Source: Bog-473 sp963783965 (GTDB lineage Bacteria; Actinomycetota; Acidimicrobiia; Acidimicrobiales; RAAP-2). From it: a stretch of 64,000 bases of DNA. The notes under the pieces are model-generated. The model worked only from the letters and a program-made list of their open reading frames with translations. It made no database searches and had not been told where the DNA came from. Location: NCBI GenBank assembly GCA_963783965.1, contig CAWAPQ010000002.1, forward strand, positions 248,001 through 312,000, read 5' to 3'. The translations under genes were made by a program, and so were the position numbers. Positions 16,578-25,900 of the stretch are shown here, piece by piece. Every line of letters starts with the position of its first letter. Within the stretch, counting starts at the first letter, position 1.

Positions 16578-17462
16578 ATGACCCCAGCGAGCAAAGGTGC
16601 CCAGGTCAAACGGGCGCCCGCGTCGCGATCGGCCGCCGCGACAACCTCACGGGCCGGGAACAAAAAGACCTCGACCAAGGTTGACGCAACGGCGACAAAG
16701 CGTCCCGCCCCGACAAAAAAGAAGGCAGCTCCTGTTGTGAAGAAGGCAGCCACTGCGGCGAAGAAGCCCGCTCCGTCTCCGAAGAAGTCCACCGTCGTGC
16801 CCAAGAAGACCGCGTCCGCGACGACCAAGAAGGCGGTGACAGGGGATAAGGCCGCGGCACCGGCCAAGAAGGCGGCACCAGCCGCCAAGAAGGCCGCTCC
16901 GGCCACGAAGTCGGGTCCGGCTCCGGCCACCGCCAAGAAGGTGGCTGAGAAGCCCGCCGCCAAGAAGGCCGCCTCCGGATCCAAGGTGGCCGCGGCCAAC
17001 GGTGCCGCCGCCGCCGCCCCGGCCCGCACGACCTTCACGCCCAAGCCGAAGGCGCCGCCCCCGGTGCGGCCCAAGACCGGCCCCTACGCCAAGGACACCA
17101 AGTTCCTCGATGAAGTGCGCGAGCTGCTGCACGCCGATCGTGCGATCTACCAGGAGCAGGCGACGTCGCTGCGCGCCGAGGCGGACTCGCTGGCGCTCGA
17201 GCGCGAGCCCGGTGACGTCCAGTTCGACGAGGAGTCGGGCGAGGGCGGCACCGTGACGGTCGATCGGGAGCGGAACCTTGCGCTCTCCGGGCAAGCCCTG
17301 CTGGCGGTGGAGGAGATCGACGATGCGCTGCGACGCATCGACGACAAGACGTACGGGTACTGCGAGCGATGCTTCCAGCCGATCCCGAAGCCGCGCCTGC
17401 GGGCGTTGCCGTACGCCCGACTCTGCGTGGCCTGCAAGAGCGGCGGGTTGTCGCGGCGCTAA
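16578..17462 (+). CDS. DksA/TraR-type zinc-finger protein with Lys/Ala/Pro-rich N-terminal tail
   Basis: A 294-aa protein in two parts. Residues 1 to about 150 are almost only Lys, Ala, Pro, Thr and Ser, with repeated KKAAPA and AKKA units like eukaryotic histone H1 or mycobacterial HupB tails. Residues from about 165 form a DksA/TraR-like coiled coil ('FLDEVRELLHADRAIYQEQA') and a four-cysteine zinc finger: C262, C265, C283 and C286. DksA-type proteins bind the RNA polymerase secondary channel; the basic tail would be expected to bind nucleic acid. The acidic coiled-coil tip residues of true DksA are not obvious. The lspA frame overlaps the 3' end. Confidence 0.85.
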   Translation: MTPASKGAQVKRAPASRSAAATTSRAGNKKTSTKVDATATKRPAPTKKKAAPVVKKAATAAKKPAPSPKKSTVVPKKTASATTKKAVTGDKAAAPAKKAAPAAKKAAPATKSGPAPATAKKVAEKPAAKKAASGSKVAAANGAAAAAPARTTFTPKPKAPPPVRPKTGPYAKDTKFLDEVRELLHADRAIYQEQATSLRAEADSLALEREPGDVQFDEESGEGGTVTVDRERNLALSGQALLAVEEIDDALRRIDDKTYGYCERCFQPIPKPRLRALPYARLCVACKSGGLSRR

Positions 17463-17935
17463 CCCGCTGCGGCGTCCTGGCGTTTGCCATCGCCGTCATC
17501 GTGGTGGTGGCGGACCGGGTGACCACGTCACTCGCCGTGGACCATCTCCATGCCGTCCGCCACATCTGGGGTCCCTTTGGGCTTGCTCTCACCTACAACT
17601 CAGGCTTCGCCTTCAGCCTGTTCAGCGGGCGGGCCGTCTTCGTGACGGTTGTCCTGTGCATCGGTGTCGTGGTGGTGGCGCTCCTCGTGGCCCAGGTGCG
17701 CACACTGCCCCTGGCCGTGGGGTCGGGGCTGGTCCTCGGGGGGGCCGCCGGGAACCTGAGCGAACGGATCGTCGGGGGGCCCGGCGGGCAGGTGCCCGAC
17801 TTCATCACCCTGAGCTATTGGCCGACTTTCAACCTGGCTGATGCCTGCGTCACCATCGGCGTGATCATCATCATCGTGGCCCTGCTCTTCGGCGCTCGGG
17901 CCCCGGTGGAGCCCAAGGTCGGAAAGGCCGCGTGA
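17369..17935 (+). CDS. lspA: Lipoprotein signal peptidase LspA (altered catalytic motif)
   Basis: A membrane aspartyl protease that removes signal peptides from prolipoproteins. Four hydrophobic segments and the motifs 'VVVADRVTT', 'NSGFAFSLF', 'GGAAGNLSERI', 'VPDFITL' and 'FNLADACVTIG' identify LspA. The second catalytic Asp (D158 in FNLAD) is present, but the first, normally in GNxxDR, is Glu here (E132, codon GAA at 17762-17764). There is no ATG, GTG or TTG between the end of the previous gene and the first helix; the only regular start is ATG 17369, 94 bases inside that gene. The stop overlaps the rluD GTG. Confidence 0.88.
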   Translation: MLPADPEAAPAGVAVRPTLRGLQERRVVAALTRCGVLAFAIAVIVVVADRVTTSLAVDHLHAVRHIWGPFGLALTYNSGFAFSLFSGRAVFVTVVLCIGVVVVALLVAQVRTLPLAVGSGLVLGGAAGNLSERIVGGPGGQVPDFITLSYWPTFNLADACVTIGVIIIIVALLFGARAPVEPKVGKAA

Positions 17936-18894
17936 GCGGGCATCCCGACACGAGACCATCGGGAGGTGGCGAGGAGACCATCTCGACGCAAGTCCCGGCC
18001 CTGCTCGCAGGGGTCAGGGTGGATCGCGGCGTCGCCATGGTGGCCGACGTGTCCCGGGGCGCCGCGGCGCAGCTGATCGCAGCGGGCCGCGTCCGGGTCG
18101 ACGGTTCCCCTGTCTCGGTGGGCCGGGAGGTGCTCCGCGAGGGGTCCACCCTCACGATCGTGCTCCCGGCGGCTGACGACGCCGGGGTCAGAGCCGAGCC
18201 CGGCGTGCGCTTCGACGTCGTCTACGCCGACGACGCGGTGGCCGTGGTGGACAAGCCGGCGGGGCTGGTCGTGCACCCCGGCGCCGGCCACCACGAGGGA
18301 ACCCTCGTCGGCGGGCTGCTGGCCCGTTTCCCTGACCTGGCCGACCTGGTGACGGCCGGAGTGTGCCCACCGGACCGGCCGGGGATCGTGCACCGGCTCG
18401 ACAAGGGCACGTCGGGCCTCCTCGCCGTGGCCCGGACCGAGCAGGCCTACCGGGCGCTCGTCGATCAGTTGGCGACCCGGACGATGGAGCGCCGTTACCT
18501 CGCCCTGGTGACCGGAACCGTGCCCGACGACCGCGGCGAGGTGGAGGCCCCGATCGGCCGTTCCGCCCGCACGCCGACCAAAATGGCGGTGACCAACTCG
18601 GGGAAGCCGGCACGCACCGGGTACACGGTCCTGGAACGGCGAGCGGGGGAGAATCCGACGACCCTGCTCGAGCTCGCACTCCAGAGCGGGCGCACGCACC
18701 AGATCCGCGTGCACATGGCGGCGATCGGCCATCCCGTGGTGGGGGACGCCCGCTACGGGACGCCGGACAAGCGGCTCGGGAGCGGGCGCTTCTTTCTGCA
18801 TGCCTTCAAGCTGGCCTTCGTGCACCCGGAGACCGGGGCTCGCGAAGAATTCACGTCGCCACTGCCCGAGGACCTGCAGACGTACCTGGGCTAG
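17932..18894 (+). CDS. rluD: RluD-type 23S rRNA pseudouridine synthase
   Basis: A 320-aa protein with an N-terminal S4 RNA-binding domain ('VSRGAAAQLIAAGRVRVDG') and a RluA-family catalytic domain. The active-site segment is 'RPGIVHRLDKGTSGLL' with the catalytic Asp in HRLDK, followed by 'RYLALVTG' and 'GRTHQIRVHMAAIGHPVVGD'. It is expected to convert uridines in 23S rRNA helix 69 or a similar site. Following lspA is the usual order in Gram-positive bacteria; GTG 17932 overlaps the lspA stop. It is convergent with the sigma factor gene beyond. Confidence 0.93.
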   Translation: MSGHPDTRPSGGGEETISTQVPALLAGVRVDRGVAMVADVSRGAAAQLIAAGRVRVDGSPVSVGREVLREGSTLTIVLPAADDAGVRAEPGVRFDVVYADDAVAVVDKPAGLVVHPGAGHHEGTLVGGLLARFPDLADLVTAGVCPPDRPGIVHRLDKGTSGLLAVARTEQAYRALVDQLATRTMERRYLALVTGTVPDDRGEVEAPIGRSARTPTKMAVTNSGKPARTGYTVLERRAGENPTTLLELALQSGRTHQIRVHMAAIGHPVVGDARYGTPDKRLGSGRFFLHAFKLAFVHPETGAREEFTSPLPEDLQTYLG

Positions 18895-18918
18895 CGGGCA
18901 GTGGCCAGGCCCCGGAGC

Positions 18919-18942
18919 GGTGACGGCATTGCAACCGTCACC
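18919..18942. terminator. Hairpin between convergent rluD and sigma factor genes
   Basis: GGTGACGG (18919-18926) and CCGTCACC (18935-18942) form a perfect 8-bp stem around an 8-base loop. Its place between two convergent genes suggests a bidirectional terminator. Confidence 0.6.
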
Positions 18943-18966
18943 AAGGGGCCCGCGCAGCACTGCTGT

Positions 18967-18986
18967 CTCCGGGCGTGACCCCGGAG
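18967..18986. terminator. Second hairpin in the same convergent gap
   Basis: CTCCGGG (18967-18973) pairs with CCCGGAG (18980-18986) around a 6-base loop, 11 bases before the end of the reverse-strand sigma gene. It probably serves the sigma transcript or backs up the first hairpin. Confidence 0.45.
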
Positions 18987-18997
18987 GGACGTTGGCC

Positions 18998-19837
18998 TCA
19001 GGCCGCCTCGTGGATGCCGACCACGTCCGTGTCGAACGACAGCGCAGCCAGGGCCTCCTCTTCGGCTCGGCGCACTCGCCGGACACCGACGCCCAACCGC
19101 TCCGCCGTCGACTGCAACGAGGCCGGGGAGTCACCGCCGAACCCGAAACGCAGCCTGAGCACATCGCGCTGGAGGTCGGGCAGACGCTCGACCGCGTCAC
19201 GGACCCGGTCGTACACCATCGTCTGCTCGACGTCGGCCACGAAGTCCGAGTCGTCGGGGGCCACGAGCTCGCCCAGCGTGGTCGACGACTCGAGCGCGGC
19301 GGGCTGGTCCAGGGACGCGGTCACTCGGGCCACGTCCTCGAGGGACTCCCGCTCGTCTGCGGTCATACCGGTCGCCTCGTCGAGCTCGGCCACCGTGGGC
19401 GCGCGGCCCAGGGTGCTGGCCAGCTCGGACTTGGTCAACTCGAGGCGCTGGATCTGCTCGCCGACCTCGAGGGGGATCCGGATGGTGCGGCCGTGCTGCT
19501 GGACGGCGCGCTGCAGAGCCTGGCGGATCCACCACGTCGCGTAGGTCGAGAATCGGAAGCCGCGCTCCCAGTCGAACTTGTCGACGGCACGCATCAGGCC
19601 GAAGGTGCCCTCCTGGACCAGATCGGCCATGTCGACCCCACGGTCCTGGTAGCGGCGGGCCCAGTGCACCACCAAGCGGAGGTTGGCCGCCACCATCTGC
19701 CTCCGCGCAGCATCGTCACCGGCCGCGACCCGCTTTGCCAGCTCGACCTGCTGCTCGTGGTCGGGCATCGGGAATTGGTCCAAGTCTCGCAACATCAGCC
19801 CCAATGTGTCCGACGTGCTCACCGCGCTCTTCATCAT
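18998..19837 (-). CDS. RNA polymerase sigma-70 factor, group 2
   Basis: A 279-aa sigma factor with regions 1.2 to 4.2 but without the long region 1.1 or non-conserved insert of a primary sigma. Region 2 reads 'NLRLVVHWARRYQDRGVDMADLVQEG' and 'FDWERGFRFSTYATWWIRQAL' with the aromatic melting residues; region 3 holds 'EVGEQIQRLELTKSELASTLGRAPT'; region 4 contains 'LPDLQRDVLRLRFGF' and a helix-turn-helix 'STAERLGVGVRRVRRAEEEAL'. It is a SigB/HrdB-paralogue type alternative sigma factor, probably for stationary phase or stress; the exact regulon cannot be read from here. It is divergent from the phosphatase gene. Confidence 0.9.
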   Translation of the reverse strand: MMKSAVSTSDTLGLMLRDLDQFPMPDHEQQVELAKRVAAGDDAARRQMVAANLRLVVHWARRYQDRGVDMADLVQEGTFGLMRAVDKFDWERGFRFSTYATWWIRQALQRAVQQHGRTIRIPLEVGEQIQRLELTKSELASTLGRAPTVAELDEATGMTADERESLEDVARVTASLDQPAALESSTTLGELVAPDDSDFVADVEQTMVYDRVRDAVERLPDLQRDVLRLRFGFGGDSPASLQSTAERLGVGVRRVRRAEEEALAALSFDTDVVGIHEAA

Positions 19838-19990
19838 CGCTCCAGACGTTCTTCGCTCACTCTCAGTCGTACGTACCCGGGCGATTCCGGGATCAACCTG
19901 TCGGGTACAACAGTGCCGACCTCCGGATCATTCCATCGGGGTGTTCGGGCCGAGTTGCGTCGATTTCCGGCCCGTGCTGGTCTACGGCCC

Positions 19991-20563
19991 ATGCCCGGCC
20001 GGATGGTGCTCCTTCGACACGGCGCGACCGAATGGTCCGAGACTGGTAAACACACCGGACGCACCGATATTCCCCTTCTCGCCGAGGGCTGTGAGCAGGC
20101 GAAAGCCGCAGGCGCCCTGGTCCGCCAATTCGGCCCCGCCACGTTCGGGCAGGTACTGGTCAGCCCGCTGGTGAGGGCCGCGGACACGTGCACCCTGGCC
20201 GGGTTCGTCGGGGAGCCCGACCCCGACCTCATGGAGTGGGACTACGGCGCCTACGAGGGGCTGACGAGCACCGAGATCCGAGCGCTGCGGCCGGGCTGGA
20301 CCCTCTGGGACGAGGGAGTCCCCGAAGGCGAGCGGGCCTCCGACGTCGGCCGCCGGGCCGACCGGGTCATTCAACGCGCCCGGGAGTTCGAGACCGACAC
20401 CCTCTGTGTCGCACACGGGCACATTCTTCGCGTTCTGACGGCTCGGTGGCTCGGGCTCCCACCGGTGGCCGGGAGGCTGTTCCTCCTGCGGACCGGAGCG
20501 GTCTCCGTGCTGGGGTGGGAACTCGACTGGCCGGCGATCGAGGCGTGGAACCTGAGGGGATGA
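19991..20563 (+). CDS. Histidine phosphatase family protein
   Basis: A 190-aa branch-1 histidine phosphatase (phosphoglycerate-mutase-like). The phospho-accepting motif is 'LLRHGATEW' near the N-terminus, with 'TGRTDIPL', 'VSPLVRAADTCTLAG', 'EWDYGAYEGLTSTEI' and the second catalytic 'CVAHGHILRVL'. Substrates of this family range from phosphoglycerate to ribazole phosphate, so I do not name one. ATG 19991 is the first start that gives a sensible N-terminus; the 153-base divergent gap with the sigma gene must hold its promoter. Confidence 0.88.
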   Translation: MPGRMVLLRHGATEWSETGKHTGRTDIPLLAEGCEQAKAAGALVRQFGPATFGQVLVSPLVRAADTCTLAGFVGEPDPDLMEWDYGAYEGLTSTEIRALRPGWTLWDEGVPEGERASDVGRRADRVIQRAREFETDTLCVAHGHILRVLTARWLGLPPVAGRLFLLRTGAVSVLGWELDWPAIEAWNLRG

Positions 20564-20576
20564 CGCCGGCGAGGGG

Positions 20577-21011
20577 TCAGACGGTGGCGGCCACTCCACC
20601 CTGGGCCCGGGTGACCATGTCGGCCAGGCTGTAGGACTGCAGGTGGGTCCGGATCGTCTCCCCGACGTCGGCCCAGACGGCCAGCAGCACGCACTGACCC
20701 TCGTGGTCACAGGCGCCGTTCTCGTGCGGCTCGCCGAAGTCGCCTGCGGCGATCGGGCCGTCCACCGCGGAGACGATCTGGGCCAGCGAGATCTCCTCGG
20801 GCGGGCGGGCGAGCACGTAACCGCCACCCACGCCCCGCTTCGACCGGACCAGGCCTGCACCCTTGAGGGCCAGCAGGATCTGCTCCAGGTACGGCTGGGG
20901 CAGGGCGGTCCGGACCGCGATATCCCTGACCGAGGTGGGTGTCTCGGCTCCGTGCAGGGCGAGCGAGAGCAGCGCCCGGCTGGCGTAGTCACCCCGAGTG
21001 GAAACTCTCAC
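20577..21011 (-). CDS. Rrf2 family transcriptional regulator
   Basis: A 144-aa winged helix-turn-helix regulator. 'VSTRGDYASRALLSLAL', 'VRDIAVRTALPQPYLEQILLALKGAGLVRSKRGVGGGYVLAR' (region 28-69) and 'SLAQIVSAVDGPI' are the classic Rrf2 signature. Two cysteines, C101 and C107, spaced C-x5-C, lie in the cluster-binding loop, whereas IscR-type sensors have three; Fe-S or redox sensing is possible. The start is GTG (complement of 21009-21011), preceded by GGTAGGA. It diverges from the phosphatase-fold gene at 21076. Confidence 0.88.
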   Translation of the reverse strand: MRVSTRGDYASRALLSLALHGAETPTSVRDIAVRTALPQPYLEQILLALKGAGLVRSKRGVGGGYVLARPPEEISLAQIVSAVDGPIAAGDFGEPHENGACDHEGQCVLLAVWADVGETIRTHLQSYSLADMVTRAQGGVAATV

Positions 21012-21075
21012 AAGGCATGATCCTACCGGCCCATTCGTGGGTAGAGGGGGTGCGTGGGTCGTAGGGTGTCCCTCC

Positions 21076-22266
21076 GTGAGTGACGGCGCAGCGGCCCAGG
21101 CGACAGCGTCGGACCTGCCCCCGGGGGCGGGGAGGCCCGCGGACCAACCCGAGCCGGTCCTGCCCGACTGGGACGGACCCGGCCTCCACCGTGTGGTGCC
21201 CACGCTGCTGGGCGAGCTGGCGGCTCCCGGCGCGACCCCGCTGCCCGGGTGGTTCCCCGAGCCGGTGGCGGGGGCGAACCAGGTCGTGCTGCTCGTGATC
21301 GACGGACTCGGGGAAGAGCAACTGCGAGAGCGGATCGCCCTGGCCCCTGTCCTGGCCGGTGGTGTGGGAGGGCCCATCACCTCCGTGGCGCCGAGCACCA
21401 CGGCGTGCGCCCTGACCACGCTCGTCACTGGGAGGGTGCCGGCCGAGCACGGTGTGGTCGGGTACCGGGTCGCCCTCCACGGCGATGTGATGAACGTGCT
21501 CCAGTGGTCGCTCCGCGGTGTCGATGCCCGGGTATCGGTGCCCGCATCGGAGTTCCAGCCCTGCCAGTCGTTCCCGGGAGCCCGCGGACGTGTCCCCGTC
21601 GTGACGCGGCAGGACTTCGGACCGACCGGCTTCACCGCCGCCCACCTGGGTGACGTGGACCTGCACCGCTGGTACACGCCGGCCGGGCTCGTCACGGCGG
21701 TGCGCGAGGTGGCGGCCGCCGGGGCCCCGTTCGTGTACGCGTACTACGAGGGCATCGACAAGGTGGCCCACGCCGAGGGCTTGGGCCCGTACTACGACGA
21801 TGAGCTCCGCGCCGTCGATCGCCTGGTCGGCGACGTGCTGGACGCGCTCCCGTCGGGCTGCGTGCTCGTCGTGACAGCCGATCACGGGCAAGTGGAGGTG
21901 GGCGGATCGGTCGAGCTCATCGGGCCCGAGCTCATGGAGGCGGTGACCCTGATCAGCGGGGAAGGGCGGTTCCGCTGGCTGCACGTCCGCCCGGGGGCGG
22001 TCGCCGACGTGGCGGCGACGGCGCAGGCCCTCCATGGCGATGTCGCCTGGGTGCGGACGAAGGAGCAGATGATCGCGGACGACTGGCTGGGCGGCGTGCC
22101 CTCGCCGGAAGTGGCGGACCGCCTCGGTGATGTCGCCCTGGTGCCGTTCGCTCCCACGGCCTTCCTCGACCCCGCCGACACCGGCGAGCTCCGCCTGAAG
22201 GCTCGGCACGGGTCCCTGACACCGGCGGAGATGTCGATCCCCCTCCTGGGCTGGCGCACCTCGTGA
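21076..22266 (+). CDS. Alkaline phosphatase-fold (phosphodiesterase/nucleotide pyrophosphatase) protein
   Basis: A 396-aa member of the type I phosphodiesterase/nucleotide pyrophosphatase group. 'VVLLVIDGLGEEQL' supplies the first metal-binding Asp, 'ITSVAPSTTACALTTLVTGRVPAEHGVVGY' (region about 92-121) the nucleophile Thr loop, 'YAYYEGIDKVAHAEG' further metal ligands, 'VVTADHGQVEVG' the DHG motif and 'ARHGSLTPAEMSIPLL' the last His. No signal peptide is visible, so it is probably cytoplasmic. Substrate unknown. GTG 21076 was preferred over an earlier GTG because a TAGGGT box ends eight bases upstream, which would make the message nearly leaderless. Confidence 0.85.
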   Translation: MSDGAAAQATASDLPPGAGRPADQPEPVLPDWDGPGLHRVVPTLLGELAAPGATPLPGWFPEPVAGANQVVLLVIDGLGEEQLRERIALAPVLAGGVGGPITSVAPSTTACALTTLVTGRVPAEHGVVGYRVALHGDVMNVLQWSLRGVDARVSVPASEFQPCQSFPGARGRVPVVTRQDFGPTGFTAAHLGDVDLHRWYTPAGLVTAVREVAAAGAPFVYAYYEGIDKVAHAEGLGPYYDDELRAVDRLVGDVLDALPSGCVLVVTADHGQVEVGGSVELIGPELMEAVTLISGEGRFRWLHVRPGAVADVAATAQALHGDVAWVRTKEQMIADDWLGGVPSPEVADRLGDVALVPFAPTAFLDPADTGELRLKARHGSLTPAEMSIPLLGWRTS

Positions 22267-22359
22267 GGGGGTGGCAGCCGGTGGCAACATGGGCCAGTGG
22301 CCGCCACGACGACCGGGCGGACGGGCGATACCGACGATCGAAACGAGACGGAAGGCATC

Positions 22360-22878
22360 ATGGCTGACGCGACGAACGACGTAACCGAGAGCACGGCATC
22401 CGAGGACGGCGTGGTGGGCGTCGTCTCGCCGGACGAGGTCCTTGCCGGTGGCGGCCGCGATGAAGGCGGGGAGGAGCGGAAGACCGAGTCGGTGAACGAG
22501 CCGGCCCGGGTGTTGCGCATCGGCTCCATGGTCAAGACGCTTCTCGACGAGGTGCGGTCGGCACCGCTCGACGAGAAGAGCCGGGTGCGCCTGCGTGAGA
22601 TCTACGAGCAGTCGATCCACGAGCTGTCCGAGGGGCTGTCGCCGGACCTCGTGGCCGAGCTCGACCGCATGGCGCTGCCCTTCGACTCGGATGCGCCGAG
22701 CGACGCCGAGCTGCGCATCGCGCAGGCGCAGCTCGTCGGGTGGCTCGAGGGCCTGTTCCAGGGGATCCAGGCGAGCCTGATGTCACAGCAGATGGCTGCC
22801 AGGGCCCAGCTCGAGGAGATGCGCCAGCGCGGGCTGCCCTCGGCGGGTGAGTCCGGCCGCCCCGGCGCCTACCTCTGA
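22360..22878 (+). CDS. bpa: Bacterial proteasome activator (Bpa/PafE, DUF2587 family)
   Basis: A 172-aa protein that matches the ATP-independent proteasome activator of actinobacteria. After a disordered acidic N-terminus, the helical core reads 'RIGSMVKTLLDEVRSAPLDE', 'RLREIYEQSIHELSEGLSPDLVAELDRMALPF' and 'DAELRIAQAQLVGWLEGLFQGIQASL' (about 105-130), closely like mycobacterial Bpa. In that protein a C-terminal GQYL docks into the 20S core; here the end is GAYL, keeping the penultimate Tyr. Its presence implies a 20S proteasome elsewhere in the genome. ATG 22360 follows GGAAGG. Confidence 0.88.
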   Translation: MADATNDVTESTASEDGVVGVVSPDEVLAGGGRDEGGEERKTESVNEPARVLRIGSMVKTLLDEVRSAPLDEKSRVRLREIYEQSIHELSEGLSPDLVAELDRMALPFDSDAPSDAELRIAQAQLVGWLEGLFQGIQASLMSQQMAARAQLEEMRQRGLPSAGESGRPGAYL

Positions 22879-22978
22879 GCGCACGGGCCCCGAACCGGTC
22901 GTTCGCCGGCTCCGCGCCGCGGGGTAGATTGCTGGGTCCGGGGCGAATGACACAGGTGTAAGTTTCACAGGACGTGGC

Positions 22979-22986
22979 GAAAGGAG
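22979..22986 (+). promoter_or_regulatory. Strong ribosome binding site deciding the dnaE start
   Basis: AAAGGAGG lies five bases before GTG 22992. An in-frame GTG at 22974 precedes it and would place this ideal Shine-Dalgarno inside the gene, so 22992 is preferred. Confidence 0.7.
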
Positions 22987-22991
22987 GGCCG

Positions 22992-25900
22992 GTGTCGGAG
23001 CGGTCGTTTACGCATCTGCACACCCACACCGAGTTCTCCATGCTGGACGGGGCGGCCCGGGTGGGGGACCTGGTGGCGGCTGCCGTGGCCGACGGCCAGC
23101 CCGCGCTCGGCATCACCGATCACGGGAACATGTACGGGGTCCTGGACTTCTACAAGGCCTGCCGCGACCAGGGCGTCGTCCCGATCATCGGCACCGAGTC
23201 CTACATGGCCGGCGAGTCGCGCCTGGAGCGGCCGGTGCGCCGGGGCAGGGTCGACGACACCGGAGGCGATGTCGACGGAGGCCAGAAGCTCTATTACCAC
23301 CTCACGTTGCTCGCGGAGACGGTCCAGGGCTACCGCAATCTCATGCAGCTGTCCTCGGCCGCATACCTCGAGGGCTACTACTACAAGCCCCGGGTCGACT
23401 GGGAGCTCTTGGAGCGCCATCACGACGGGTTGATCGCCACCACGGGGTGCCTGGGCGGTGTGGTGCTCCAGTCGCTCCTGGCCGGTGACGTCGAGGGGGC
23501 CGAGAAGAAAGCCGCCCGGCTGCAGGACATCTTCGGCCGGGACAACCTCTTCGTCGAGCTGCAGGACCACGGGATCGCCGACCAGCACCGGACGAATCCG
23601 CAGCTGATCGAGATCGCCCGGCGTCTCGACGCGCCGCTGCTGGCCACCAACGACAGCCACTACACCCACCGCGAGGACGCCGTCGCTCACGATGCCCTCC
23701 TGTGTGTCCAGACGGGGGCCCTTCTCTCCGATACCAACCGCTTCAAGTTCGAGGGCACCGAGCACTACCTCAAGACCGCCGCCGAAATGCGGCATCTCTT
23801 CCGCGATGTCCCCGAGGCGTGCGACAACACGCTGCTGATCGCGGAGCGGGCCGACGTGCAGATCGAGCTCGGCAAGCCGAGCCTGCCCGAGTTCCCGGTG
23901 CCGGACCAGTTCAAGGGCGAGACCTACGAGGAGCGGGCACTGGCCTACCTGCGCGACCTCACCTACGGCGGTGCGCGGGAGCGCTACGGCGCCTCGCTGC
24001 CGGAGGACGTGGTGGAGCGGCTCGACTACGAGCTCGGCGTCATCGGCAACATGGGGTTCGCCGCCTACTTCCTCGTCGTGTGGGACCTGATCCGTTTCGC
24101 CCGTGATTCGAACATCCGGGTGGGACCCGGCCGTGGCTCTGCAGCCGGTTGCTGCGTGGCCTACTGCCTCAAGATCGTCGACCTCGACCCGATCCGTTAC
24201 GACCTGCTCTTCGAGCGCTTCCTGAACCCGGGCCGCAAGCAGATGCCCGACATCGACATGGACTTCGACGAGCGCTACCGCGCCGACGTCATGCGGTATG
24301 CGGCCGAGAAGTACGGGAGTGACCGGGTGGCCCAGGTCATCACGTTCTCGACCATCAAGGCCCGAGCCGCCGTCCGCGACGCCGCGCGCGTGCTCGGTAA
24401 GCCGTACATCGTCGGCGACCGGATCGCCAAGGCGATGCCACCACTCGTGATGGGCCGCGACACGCCGCTCCATGCCTGCATCACCAAGACCGACGGGCAC
24501 GAGGAGGGCTTCGCCGCCGCGGCCGAGCTGCGGACGATGCGCGACACCGACCCCGACGCCAAGGAGGTCATCGAAGTCGCGCTCGGCCTCGAGGGACTGC
24601 GCCGCCAGGACGGCATCCACGCCGCGGCCGTCGTGATCTCCCGTGACCCCCTGACCGATTACCTCCCCATTCAGCGCAAGCCGGAGGCGGGCGGTGTCCC
24701 CGAGGACGCCCCCATCGTCACCCAGTACGAAATGCACGGGGTCGAGGACCTCGGTCTGCTCAAGATGGACTTCCTGGGGCTGCGCAACCTCTCGGTCATG
24801 GAGCGGGCCCTCGACCTCATCGAGGCCGAGACGGGGGAGCGGCCCGACATCGACGGAGTCGATCTGGCCGACGAACCGACGCTGGAGATGCTGCGGCGTG
24901 CCGAGTCGATCGGGGTGTTCCAGCTCGAGGGCGCCGCCATGCGCCAAACCCTGCGGGCGCTGGCCCCGACGAGCTTCGACGACGTGGCCGCGCTCGTGGC
25001 CCTCTACCGGCCGGGTCCCATGGCGGCCAACATGCACCGGGACTACCCCGAGCTGAAGAACGGGCGCAAGGAACTGACGTACCTGCACCCCGACATCGAG
25101 CCCATCCTCAAGGACACCTACGGCCTCATGCTCTACCAAGAGTCGGTCATGCGGGTCGCCCAGAAGTTCGCCGGCTACAGCCTCGAGGAGGCCGACAACC
25201 TGCGCAAGGCGTGCGGCAAGAAGATCCGCAAGCTCATCGCCGCCGAGCGCGAGAAGTTCATCGCCGGGTGCATCACCGAGGGTTACGGCGAGGAGTTGGG
25301 GACACAGCTCTTCGACATCATCGAGCCGTTCGCCGACTACGCGTTCAACAAGTCCCACTCCTACGGCTACGGCCTCGTGGCGTACCAGACGGCATGGCTC
25401 AAGGCGCACTACCCGGTCGAGTACATGTCGGCCTTGCTCACGTCGGTGAAGGACAACAAGGACAAGACAGCGGTGTACCTCGCCGAGTGCCGATCCATGG
25501 GGATCGACGTGTTGGTGCCCGACGTGAACCGCTCGGTGGCGGAGTTCGCGCCCGACCGCATCGGCGACGGCGAAGGCGGCGAGCCGGCGCCGGCGATCGT
25601 CTTCGGGCTGGCCGCAGTGCGCAATGTGGGTGAGAGCCTGGTGGAGCGGATCGTGGCCGAGCGCAACGCCAACGGCCGCTTCGAGGACATCTTCGACTTC
25701 TGCGCCCGGGTGGACCCCGTGGTCCTCAACAAGCGGACCATGGAGTCACTGGTCAAGGGCGGAGCGTTCGACTCGCTGGGCCACCCCCGCCAGGGCCTCT
25801 GTCTCGTCCTCGAATCCGTCGTCGACCGTACGCTCGAGCGTCGCAAGGAACAGGACCTGGGCATCACGTCTCTCTTCGCCGCCTTCGAGGACGAGCAGAC

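Noticed and set aside
22965..25409. Long open frame on the reverse strand opposite dnaE (about 814 codons)
   Set aside because: Its composition is a mirror of a high-GC gene; dnaE on the forward strand has all polymerase motifs.
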